Source: Pseudomonas fluorescens
GTDB lineage: Bacteria; Pseudomonadota; Gammaproteobacteria; Pseudomonadales; Pseudomonadaceae
DNA: 64,000 bases
Direction: 5' to 3'
NCBI RefSeq assembly: GCF_902497775.2
Contig: NZ_OZ024668.1
Coordinates: forward strand, 3,247,826 to 3,311,825
The notes below the pieces were generated by a model. It ran no database searches and was not told the DNA's origin. It saw only the letters and a list, made by a program, of their open reading frames with translations. Made by a program: the position numbers and the translations under genes. Shown one piece after another: positions 54,873 to 64,000 of this stretch; position 1 is the first letter of the stretch, and every line of letters begins with the position of its first letter.

Positions 54873-56198
54873 ATGGCACTGACACGCGAACAGCAAATTG
54901 CAGCCCTCGAAAAAGACTGGGCCGAGAACCCGCGCTGGAAAGGCGTGACCCGTACCTACACCGCCGCTGATGTCGTTCGTCTGCGTGGCTCGATCCAGCC
55001 TGAGCACACCCTGGCCCGTCTGGGTGCCGAGAAGCTGTGGAAGCTGGTCACCCAGGGCGCACACCCGTCCTTCCGTCCAGAGAAAGATTTCGTCAACTGC
55101 ATGGGCGCCCTGACCGGCGGCCAGGCCGTACAACAGGTCAAAGCCGGTATCCAGGCCATCTACCTGTCCGGCTGGCAAGTGGCTGCCGACAACAACTCGG
55201 CCGAGTCCATGTACCCAGACCAGTCGCTGTACCCGGTTGACTCGGTGCCAACCGTGGTCAAGCGCATCAACAACTCGTTCCGTCGCGCCGACCAGATCCA
55301 GTGGAAAGCCGGCAAGAACCCGGGCGACGAAGGTTACATCGACTACTTCGCGCCAATCGTGGCTGACGCCGAAGCCGGTTTCGGCGGCGTACTGAACGCC
55401 TACGAACTGATGAAGAACATGATCGAAGCAGGCGCCGCCGGCGTTCACTTCGAAGACCAGCTGGCCTCGGTGAAAAAATGCGGCCACATGGGCGGCAAGG
55501 TACTGGTTCCAACCCAGGAAGCCGTGCAGAAGCTGAGCGCTGCTCGTCTGGCCGCTGACGTTGCCGGTGTACCGACCATCATCCTGGCCCGTACCGACGC
55601 CAACGCCGCTGACCTCTTGACCAGCGACTGCGACCCGTACGACCAGCCATTCGTGGTTGGCGAGCGCACCCAGGAAGGCTTCTACAAGGTTCGTGCAGGC
55701 CTGGATCAAGCCATTGCCCGCGGCCTGGCCTACGCGCCATACGCCGACCTGATCTGGTGTGAAACCGCCAAGCCGGACCTGGACGAAGCCCGTCGTTTCG
55801 CCGAAGCGATCAAGAAGGAATACCCGGACCAGATCCTGTCGTACAACTGCTCGCCTTCCTTCAACTGGAAGAAGAACCTGGACGACGCGACCATCGCCAA
55901 GTTCCAGCGCGAACTGTCGGCCATGGGCTACAAGCACCAGTTCATCACCCTGGCCGGTATCCACAACATGTGGCACGGCATGTTCAACCTGGCGCACGAC
56001 TACGCCCGCAACGACATGACCGCCTACGTGAAGCTGCAAGAGCAAGAGTTCGCTGACGCCTCGAAAGGCTACACCTTCGTCGCCCACCAGCAGGAAGTCG
56101 GCACCGGCTACTTCGACGACATGACCACCGTTATCCAGGGTGGCAAGTCTTCGGTAACCGCACTGACCGGCTCGACCGAAGAAGAGCAGTTCCACTGA
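54873..56198 (+). CDS. aceA: Isocitrate lyase
   Basis: ATG 54873 ([20 protein letters not shown]) gives 441 residues; the longer frame reads through the leader. The active-site signature [11 protein letters not shown] with the catalytic cysteine is present, with the metal-binding [14 protein letters not shown] and the C-terminal [20 protein letters not shown]. It splits isocitrate to succinate and glyoxylate and lets the cell grow on acetate and fatty acids. Confidence 0.97.
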   Translation: MALTREQQIAALEKDWAENPRWKGVTRTYTAADVVRLRGSIQPEHTLARLGAEKLWKLVTQGAHPSFRPEKDFVNCMGALTGGQAVQQVKAGIQAIYLSGWQVAADNNSAESMYPDQSLYPVDSVPTVVKRINNSFRRADQIQWKAGKNPGDEGYIDYFAPIVADAEAGFGGVLNAYELMKNMIEAGAAGVHFEDQLASVKKCGHMGGKVLVPTQEAVQKLSAARLAADVAGVPTIILARTDANAADLLTSDCDPYDQPFVVGERTQEGFYKVRAGLDQAIARGLAYAPYADLIWCETAKPDLDEARRFAEAIKKEYPDQILSYNCSPSFNWKKNLDDATIAKFQRELSAMGYKHQFITLAGIHNMWHGMFNLAHDYARNDMTAYVKLQEQEFADASKGYTFVAHQQEVGTGYFDDMTTVIQGGKSSVTALTGSTEEEQFH

Positions 56199-56232
56199 TC
56201 GGTGATTGGTTGCTGACATTCGGGTAACACGC

Positions 56233-56273
56233 AAAACCCGGGGCCTGTGATGGGGCTCCGGGTTTTGTTTTTT
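56233..56273 (+). terminator. Terminator after aceA
   Basis: AAAACCCGG and CCGGGTTTT stem (extended by GGCC/GGGCT inside) followed by GTTTTTT, 34 bases past the stop. Confidence 0.9.
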
Positions 56274-56347
56274 CTGCCCACCCCACAGGGCTTCCTTATT
56301 AATTGCCATTGGCTATGCTAGGTGCACAACAACACCAAGGATCGGCC

Positions 56348-57010
56348 ATGCCCCGCCCTGTCACCCTGCTCTGCCTGGCCCTGCTTGGCGCCGCCTTCTA
56401 TATATATGCACTGGCCAGCGCCAATGCGCTGCTGGGGCTGGCGGTCAAGCCGATCCCGGTGCTGGCGCTGATTTGCTGGCTCAGCACAGCCGAGCCCACC
56501 CACTACCGGCGCTGGATCATCATCGGCCTGGGCTTCTCTGTGCTCGGCGACATGCTTCTGGCCGTGCCTGGCGATCTGTTTGTGTTTGGCCTCGCGGCCT
56601 TTCTCTGCGCGCACCTGGCCTACCTGCGCGGCTATCTGGGCGAAAACCGCCAACAGGCGCCCGCCGCCCTGCTGGGTTCGGCGATTGTCGGCGCAGCGCT
56701 GCTGGGGTTGCTGATCAGCTCCGGCCTGGGTGAACTGCTGATTCCGGTCACCGTGTATGCCCTGGCCATCAGCGCCATGCTCTGGCGCGCTTTGGCCTGC
56801 GGCGGCCTGGCGGCGCTCGGTGCAGTGGCTTTCGTGTTTTCCGACAGCCTGATCGGCATCGACCGCTTCGTCAGCCCGTTCGGCGCTGCCCCGTACCTGA
56901 TCATCATTGCCTACTGGCTGGGCCAGTGGGCCATCGCCGCCTCGGCCTACACCAGGCAATCGGCAAAAGCCTTGATCCAGAGCGCGGCAGGGCAAGAAAA
57001 AACAGGTTAA
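56348..57010 (+). CDS. YhhN-family membrane protein (lysoplasmalogenase-like)
   Basis: ATG 56348 gives 220 residues with about eight hydrophobic helices. The family segments are LAVKPIPVLALICWL, LGFSVLGDMLLAVPGDLFVF (with the conserved GD-x5-P) and AVAFVFSDSLIGIDRF. Eukaryotic members cleave the vinyl-ether bond of lysoplasmalogens; the bacterial role is unproven. Monocistronic. Confidence 0.85.
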   Translation: MPRPVTLLCLALLGAAFYIYALASANALLGLAVKPIPVLALICWLSTAEPTHYRRWIIIGLGFSVLGDMLLAVPGDLFVFGLAAFLCAHLAYLRGYLGENRQQAPAALLGSAIVGAALLGLLISSGLGELLIPVTVYALAISAMLWRALACGGLAALGAVAFVFSDSLIGIDRFVSPFGAAPYLIIIAYWLGQWAIAASAYTRQSAKALIQSAAGQEKTG

Positions 57011-57368
57011 AACACAAGGTGTGGAAACTTGCAGGTGATGGCTATGTTGCACAACTTTGTAGTTGACTCGAACAGTGGGACTAATCGCAGCGCCTCAAAT
57101 GATATTAATTATCATTACGAAGTTGCGGATTCATTACGCGTTGCAAGAAACATAATTAACAGAACCCGAGGCAATGCCCGTCCCACGTGGCCTGCAGCCT
57201 GTTACGAAAGATTTTTGTTCTTAATCTTACGAATAAATTTGCTGCAGAAATTTTACTTGCACCGGGTTTACCCATAAAATCAGCGCGATAGATTCCGCTG
57301 CGACATATCGTCACTGCTCTACTTCTTTTCAAGCCGCAGAGACTGGTCTCTGTATAAGGATTTTCAGC
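57011..57368. promoter_or_regulatory. Upstream region of the nuo operon
   Basis: The 358-base, A+T-rich gap carries the Fur-like palindrome at 57098-57116. A weak frame (57044-57277) has little support. The nuoA ribosome site (AAGGA) lies at 57356-57360. No clean -35/-10 pair was identified. Confidence 0.45.
57098..57116. promoter_or_regulatory. Fur-box-like palindrome
   Basis: AATGATATTAATTATCATT is a perfect palindrome of 19 bases with AATGATA/TATCATT arms. It closely resembles the 19-base Fur box GATAATGATAATCATTATC. It lies 253 bases before nuoA. Confidence 0.6.
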
Positions 57369-57782
57369 ATGCCCGATTCGACAGGACTCATCGCCCACAA
57401 CTGGGGCTTTGCCATTTTCCTTTTGGGTGTCGTAGGCCTGTGCGCCTTCATGCTCGGTCTGTCCGCCCTGCTCGGCAGCAAGGCCTGGGGCCGCAGCAAG
57501 AACGAACCCTTCGAGTCCGGCATGCTGCCCACTGGCGGCGCCCGCTTGCGTCTGTCAGCCAAATTCTATCTGGTCGCGATGCTGTTCGTGATCTTCGATA
57601 TCGAAGCCCTCTTTCTCTTTGCATGGTCTGTGTCCGTCCGCGAAAGCGGCTGGACCGGATTCGTCGAAGCACTCGTTTTCATAGCAATTCTGTTGGCAGG
57701 CCTTGTCTACCTATGGCGCGTCGGAGCACTTGATTGGGCTCCCGAAGGTCGTCGCAAGCGGCAAGCGAAGCTGAAACAATGA
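57369..57782 (+). CDS. nuoA: NADH-quinone oxidoreductase subunit A
   Basis: The 137-residue inner-membrane protein has three helices and the conserved [20 protein letters not shown] loop followed by [20 protein letters not shown], both typical of NuoA/ND3. It lies at the junction of the membrane and peripheral arms of complex I. First gene of the nuo run. Confidence 0.96.
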   Translation: MPDSTGLIAHNWGFAIFLLGVVGLCAFMLGLSALLGSKAWGRSKNEPFESGMLPTGGARLRLSAKFYLVAMLFVIFDIEALFLFAWSVSVRESGWTGFVEALVFIAILLAGLVYLWRVGALDWAPEGRRKRQAKLKQ

Positions 57783-57792
57783 GGCTTTGGCA

Positions 57793-58470
57793 ATGCAATA
57801 CAATCTCACCAGAATCGACCCGGATGCTCCCAACGAGCAATATCCAATCGGAGAGCGGGAAACCGTCTCCGATACGCTGCTAGAGGACCAGGTCCACAAG
57901 AACATCTTCATGGGCAAACTTGAAGATGTGCTCAGTGGCGCGGTCAACTGGGGGCGTAAAAACTCCCTGTGGCCGTACAACTTCGGCCTCTCCTGCTGCT
58001 ACGTGGAAATGACCACGGCCTTCACGGCGCCCCACGACATCGCCCGCTTCGGCGCCGAAGTCATCCGGGCATCGCCGCGTCAGGCCGACTTCATGGTCAT
58101 CGCCGGCACCTGCTTCATCAAGATGGCGCCGATCATCCAGCGCCTGTACGAGCAGATGCTCGAACCCAAGTGGGTCATCTCCATGGGTTCGTGCGCCAAC
58201 TCCGGTGGCATGTACGACATTTACTCGGTCGTTCAGGGGGTCGACAAGTTCCTCCCCGTGGATGTCTATGTGCCTGGCTGCCCGCCTCGCCCTGAAGCCT
58301 TCCTGCAAGGCCTGATGCTGTTGCAGGAGTCGATTGGCCAGGAGCGTCGTCCTCTTTCCTGGGTTGTCGGTGATCAAGGCATTTACCGTGCCGAGATGCC
58401 GTCGCAGAAAGAGCAACGCCGTGAACAACGCATCCAGGTCACCAACCTGCGCAGCCCCGACGAAGTCTGA
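57793..58470 (+). CDS. nuoB: NADH-quinone oxidoreductase subunit B
   Basis: ATG 57793 gives 225 residues. The ligands of cluster N2 are visible as tandem cysteines in [10 protein letters not shown], then [15 protein letters not shown] and [12 protein letters not shown]. It passes electrons to ubiquinone. The gap to nuoA is ten bases. Confidence 0.97.
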   Translation: MQYNLTRIDPDAPNEQYPIGERETVSDTLLEDQVHKNIFMGKLEDVLSGAVNWGRKNSLWPYNFGLSCCYVEMTTAFTAPHDIARFGAEVIRASPRQADFMVIAGTCFIKMAPIIQRLYEQMLEPKWVISMGSCANSGGMYDIYSVVQGVDKFLPVDVYVPGCPPRPEAFLQGLMLLQESIGQERRPLSWVVGDQGIYRAEMPSQKEQRREQRIQVTNLRSPDEV

Positions 58471-58530
58471 TCCAGCGACCTGTTGCCTGCGCATGCGCGA
58501 CAGGCAGCCTGGCTTCATTCTCTACGTTGA

Positions 58531-60330
<1,800 letters not shown>

Positions 60331-60332
60331 GC

Positions 60333-60830
60333 ATGAACAGCACGCTTATCCAAACCGACCGTTTCGCCCTGAGCGAAACCGAGCGCTCGGCCATCGAGCA
60401 CGAGATGCATCACTACGAGGACCCGCGCGCGGCGTCCATCGAAGCCCTGAAGATCGTCCAGAAGGAACGCGGCTGGGTGCCGGACGGCGCCATCTACGCC
60501 ATCGGCGAAGTGCTTGGCATTCCGGCCAGCGACGTCGAAGGCGTGGCCACCTTCTATAGCCAGATCTTCCGTCAACCGGTTGGCCGGCACATCATCCGCG
60601 TCTGCGACAGCATGGTCTGCTACATCGGCGGCCACGAGTCGGTGGTCAGCCAGATCCAGAGCGAGCTGGGCATTGGCCTGGGCCAGACCACCGCGGACGG
60701 GCGCTTCACCCTGCTGCCGGTGTGCTGCCTGGGCAACTGCGACAAGGCCCCGGCGCTGATGATCGACGACGACACCTTTGGCGACGTGCAGCCTGCTGGC
60801 GTCTCCAAACTGCTGGAGGGTTACGTATGA
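60333..60830 (+). CDS. nuoE: NADH-quinone oxidoreductase subunit E
   Basis: The 165-residue protein binds the [2Fe-2S] cluster N1a through C91, C96, C132 and C136 (VCDSMVC and CCLGNC). It begins two bases after the nuoCD stop and overlaps nuoF by four bases. Part of the NADH-dehydrogenase module. Confidence 0.96.
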   Translation: MNSTLIQTDRFALSETERSAIEHEMHHYEDPRAASIEALKIVQKERGWVPDGAIYAIGEVLGIPASDVEGVATFYSQIFRQPVGRHIIRVCDSMVCYIGGHESVVSQIQSELGIGLGQTTADGRFTLLPVCCLGNCDKAPALMIDDDTFGDVQPAGVSKLLEGYV

Positions 60831-62200
60831 CCATCACTTCCTTCGGCCCGGCCAACCGCATTGCGCGTTCGGCTGAAACTCATCCGCTGACCTGGCGCCT
60901 GCGTGACGACGGCGAGCCGCTGTGGCTCGACGAGTACCAGGCCAAGGACGGCTACGCCGCCGCCCGCAAGGCCCTGGCGCAGATGTCCCAGGACGATATC
61001 GTCCAGACCGTGAAAGATTCCGGCCTCAAGGGCCGTGGCGGTGCGGGCTTCCCCACCGGCGTCAAATGGGGCCTGATGCCCAAAGACGAATCCATGAACA
61101 TCCGCTACCTGCTGTGCAACGCGGACGAAATGGAACCCAACACCTGGAAAGACCGCATGCTGATGGAGCAACAGCCCCATCTGCTGATCGAAGGCATGCT
61201 GATCAGCGCCCGCGCGCTGAAGGCCTACCGCGGCTACATCTTCCTGCGTGGCGAATACACCACCGCAGCGCGCAACCTCAACCGTGCGGTCGAGGAAGCC
61301 AAGGCTGCAGGCCTGTTGGGCAAGAACATCCTCGGCAGCGGCTTCGACTTCGAGCTGTTCGTCCACACCGGTGCCGGGCGCTACATCTGCGGTGAAGAAA
61401 CCGCACTGATCAACTCCCTCGAAGGCCGCCGCGCCAACCCGCGTTCCAAGCCGCCCTTCCCTGCCGCCGTTGGCGTATGGGGCAAGCCGACCTGCGTGAA
61501 CAACGTCGAGACCCTGTGCAACGTGCCGGCCATCGTCGGCAACGGTATCGACTGGTACAAGTCCCTGGCCCGCGAAGGCAGCGAAGACCACGGCACCAAG
61601 CTGATGGGCTTCTCCGGCAAGGTCAAGAACCCGGGCCTGTGGGAACTGCCGTTCGGCGTCCCGGCCCGCGAGCTGTTCGAAGACTACGCCGGCGGCATGC
61701 GCGATGGCTTCAAGCTCAAGTGCTGGCAGCCAGGCGGCGCCGGTACCGGTTTCCTGCTGCCCGAGCACCTGGACGCGCAAATGTACGCCGGTGGCATCGC
61801 CAAGGTCGGCACCCGTATGGGTACCGGCCTGGCCATGGCCGTGGACGACAGCGTCAACATGGTCTCGCTGCTGCGCAACATGGAAGAGTTCTTCGCCCGT
61901 GAATCCTGTGGCTTCTGCACCCCGTGCCGCGATGGCCTGCCGTGGAGCGTCAAGCTCCTGCGCGCCCTCGAGAAAGGCCAGGGCCAGCAGGGCGACATCG
62001 AGACCCTGCTGGGTCTGGTCGGTTTCCTCGGCCCAGGCAAGACCTTCTGTGCCCACGCACCGGGCGCCGTTGAGCCGCTGGGTAGCGCGATCAAGTACTT
62101 CCGCCCTGAGTTCGAGGCTGGCATTGCCAGCCAGGCACCGGCTGCTGCCGCTGCCGGCCTGCGCCCGGACCTGGCGAAACCGATCGTCGTCGGCGCATAA
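60827..62200 (+). CDS. nuoF: NADH-quinone oxidoreductase subunit F
   Basis: ATG 60827 overlaps the nuoE stop (ATGA) and gives 457 residues. The FMN/NADH site has [20 protein letters not shown], and the [4Fe-4S] cluster N3 is bound by [12 protein letters not shown] plus a later cysteine in [10 protein letters not shown]. It takes electrons from NADH. Confidence 0.97.
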   Translation: MTITSFGPANRIARSAETHPLTWRLRDDGEPLWLDEYQAKDGYAAARKALAQMSQDDIVQTVKDSGLKGRGGAGFPTGVKWGLMPKDESMNIRYLLCNADEMEPNTWKDRMLMEQQPHLLIEGMLISARALKAYRGYIFLRGEYTTAARNLNRAVEEAKAAGLLGKNILGSGFDFELFVHTGAGRYICGEETALINSLEGRRANPRSKPPFPAAVGVWGKPTCVNNVETLCNVPAIVGNGIDWYKSLAREGSEDHGTKLMGFSGKVKNPGLWELPFGVPARELFEDYAGGMRDGFKLKCWQPGGAGTGFLLPEHLDAQMYAGGIAKVGTRMGTGLAMAVDDSVNMVSLLRNMEEFFARESCGFCTPCRDGLPWSVKLLRALEKGQGQQGDIETLLGLVGFLGPGKTFCAHAPGAVEPLGSAIKYFRPEFEAGIASQAPAAAAAGLRPDLAKPIVVGA

Positions 62201-62211
62201 CGAATAACAAC

Positions 62212-62233
62212 GCGGGCGGTCCGTGCCGCCCGC
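62212..62233 (+). repeat. Hairpin between nuoF and nuoG
   Basis: GCGGGCGG and CCGCCCGC form a perfect 8-bp stem with a 6-base loop. No T tract follows, so it is more likely an RNA-processing or stability element than a terminator. It lies in a 133-base gap, longer than the others in the operon. Confidence 0.7.
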
Positions 62234-62333
62234 TGCCTGCCCAGCTCGCCCGGGGACACCTGTCGCGGGCTGCAGGCACACAGATTTCCATTAGCCACGC
62301 CCGCAGACGCGGGCCAACGAAGAACTTTGAACC

Positions 62334-64000
62334 ATGGCCACTATCCACGTAGACGGCAAAGAGCTCGAAGTCAACGGCGCAGACAACCTGTTACAGGCGT
62401 GTCTGTCGCTCGGCCTCGACATCCCCTATTTCTGCTGGCACCCGGCGCTCGGTAGCGTCGGTGCCTGCCGCCAGTGTGCGGTCAAGCAGTACACCGACGA
62501 AAACGACACCCGTGGTCGCATCGTCATGTCCTGCATGACCCCTGCCACCGATGGCAGCTGGATTTCCATCGAAGACGAAGAAGCCAAGGTATTCCGTGCC
62601 AGCGTCGTCGAATGGCTGATGACCAACCACCCGCACGACTGCCCGGTGTGCGAGGAAGGCGGTCACTGCCACCTGCAAGACATGACGGTCATGACCGGCC
62701 ACAACGAGCGCCGCTACCGTTTCACCAAGCGTACCCACCAGAACCAGGAACTCGGCCCGTTCATCGCCCACGAGATGAACCGCTGCATCGCCTGCTACCG
62801 TTGCGTGCGTTACTACAAGGATTACGCCGGCGGTACCGACCTGGGCGTATTCGGTGCCCACGACAACGTCTACTTCGGTCGCGTTGAAGACGGCACCCTC
62901 GAGAGCGAGTTCTCCGGCAACCTCACCGAGGTCTGCCCCACCGGTGTGTTCACCGACAAGACCCACTCCGAGCGCTACAACCGCAAATGGGACATGCAGT
63001 TTGCCCCGAGCATCTGCCATGGCTGCTCCAGCGGTTGCAACATCAGCCCGGGTGAGCGTTACGGCGAGCTGCGCCGGATCGAAAACCGCTTCAACGGTTC
63101 GGTCAACCAGTACTTCCTCTGCGACCGTGGCCGTTTCGGCTATGGCTACGTCAACCGCACCGACCGTCCACGTCAGCCACTGCTGGCCGACGGCACCAAG
63201 CTGAGCCTGGATGCCGCCCTGGACAAGGCCGCGGACATGCTGCGCGGGCGCAACATCGTCGGTATCGGTTCGCCGCGCGCCAGCCTCGAAAGCAACTACG
63301 GCCTGCGTGAGCTGGTCGGTGCCGAGCACTTCTACTCGGGTATGGAAGCCGCTGAGCTGGCCCGCGTGCGCCTGGCCCTGCAAGTGCTCAACGACAGCCC
63401 GCTGCCGGTGCCGACCCTGCGCGACATGGAAGACCATGACGCAGTGTTCGTCCTCGGCGAAGACCTGACCCAGACCGCCGCCCGCGTAGCCCTGGCCCTG
63501 CGCCAGTCGGTCAAGGGCAAGGCCGAAGCCATGGCCGATGCCATGCGCGTTCAGCCGTGGCTCGATGCCGCGGTGAAGAACATCGGCCAGCACGCCATGT
63601 ACCCGCTGTTTATCGCAAGCCTGGCTGAAACCAAGCTCGATGACGTCGCCGAAGAGTGCGTGCACGCAGCGCCGGACGACCTGGCCCGTATCGGTTTCGC
63701 CGTGGCTCACGCCATCGACCCGAGCGCGCCTGCCGTCGAAGGCCTGGACGCCGAAGCCCTGGCCCTGGCCAAGCGCATCGCCGACGCCCTGGTTGCCGCC
63801 AACCGTCCGCTGGTGGTTGCCGGTACCTCGCTGGCCTCCAACGCCCTGATCGAAGCCGCCGCCAACATCGCCAAGGCCCTGAAACTGCGCGAGAAGAACG
63901 GCTCGCTGAGCCTGGTAGTGCCTGAGGCCAACAGCCTCGGCCTGGCCATGCTCGGTGGCGAGTCGATCGATGCCGCGCTGGACGCTGTCATCGCAGGCAA
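62334..64000 (+). CDS. nuoG: NADH-quinone oxidoreductase subunit G, C-terminus outside window
   Basis: ATG 62334 ([20 protein letters not shown]) opens a frame to the window edge, 555 codons. The N-terminal [2Fe-2S] domain has [15 protein letters not shown]. Further clusters are bound by [16 protein letters not shown] and [14 protein letters not shown]. The molybdopterin-oxidoreductase-like part begins with [20 protein letters not shown], which carries the extra N7-type cysteines. It completes the NADH module. The final third is unseen. Confidence 0.95.
   Translation, partial: MATIHVDGKELEVNGADNLLQACLSLGLDIPYFCWHPALGSVGACRQCAVKQYTDENDTRGRIVMSCMTPATDGSWISIEDEEAKVFRASVVEWLMTNHPHDCPVCEEGGHCHLQDMTVMTGHNERRYRFTKRTHQNQELGPFIAHEMNRCIACYRCVRYYKDYAGGTDLGVFGAHDNVYFGRVEDGTLESEFSGNLTEVCPTGVFTDKTHSERYNRKWDMQFAPSICHGCSSGCNISPGERYGELRRIENRFNGSVNQYFLCDRGRFGYGYVNRTDRPRQPLLADGTKLSLDAALDKAADMLRGRNIVGIGSPRASLESNYGLRELVGAEHFYSGMEAAELARVRLALQVLNDSPLPVPTLRDMEDHDAVFVLGEDLTQTAARVALALRQSVKGKAEAMADAMRVQPWLDAAVKNIGQHAMYPLFIASLAETKLDDVAEECVHAAPDDLARIGFAVAHAIDPSAPAVEGLDAEALALAKRIADALVAANRPLVVAGTSLASNALIEAAANIAKALKLREKNGSLSLVVPEANSLGLAMLGGESIDAALDAVIAG

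Noticed and set aside
57044-57277. 78-codon frame before nuoA containing the Fur-like palindrome
   Set aside because: Weak ribosome site, composition not convincing, and the palindrome better explains the A+T-rich part; kept only as a note in the gap entry.

Overview
The window reads as a chromosomal segment of a Pseudomonas, most likely of the P. putida group. The right-hand 39 kb carries the conserved pseudomonad order ftsK-lolA-rarA-crcB-serS-cysG, aat-bpt-infA, clpS-clpA, cspD, icd/idh, mnmA-hflD-purB, aceA and the nuo operon with a fused nuoCD. It also contains many REP/REPIN palindromes of the putida/fluorescens kind. Species was inferred from gene order and protein sequence, not from a search.

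Layout. Positions 1-24.8 kb are accessory DNA, visibly richer in A+T than the rest and free of REPINs. It begins with an electrophile/redox stress cluster: an old-yellow-enzyme reductase cut by the window edge, a thioredoxin, a TetR repressor, an SDR and an OsmC-like protein, then a second, paralogous TetR. Next come an amino-acid permease and a divergent PLP C-S lyase. A periplasmic endonuclease I gene follows, cleanly interrupted by a complete IS3-family element (8876-10110, 4-bp target duplication), with a decayed relative of the same IS just upstream. Then come a two-gene unit (coiled-coil protein plus small secreted protein) and a 2208-residue DUF4011-helicase-nuclease-DUF3320 protein resembling the Hhe anti-phage architecture. 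The island ends in small unknown genes, a metallophosphoesterase, a VbhA-like antitoxin and an XRE regulator.

The island abuts an intact tRNA-Ser(UGA) gene and, next to it, a 3'-truncated second tRNA-Ser(UGA) broken in the T loop. This suggests that a tRNA-Ser was the integration site.

From 25 kb the sequence is GC-rich housekeeping DNA. It holds yccA, an NCS2 nucleobase transporter, tusDCBE-trpD2 (tRNA 2-thiouridine sulfur relay), a glutathionyl-hydroquinone reductase, siroheme synthesis, Ser-tRNA synthetase, fluoride export, replication repair, lipoprotein trafficking and chromosome segregation. After these come the N-degron genes (aat, bpt, clpS, clpA around infA), both isocitrate dehydrogenases in divergent orientation, tRNA thiolation (mnmA), purine synthesis (purB), the L16 hydroxylase roxA, isocitrate lyase and complex I genes nuoA-G (nuoG runs off the right edge). 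Recognisable control sites include a perfect Anr/FNR box before idh, an RccR-like inverted repeat before aceA, a Fur-like palindrome before nuoA and a TetR-type palindrome before the OsmC-SDR genes.
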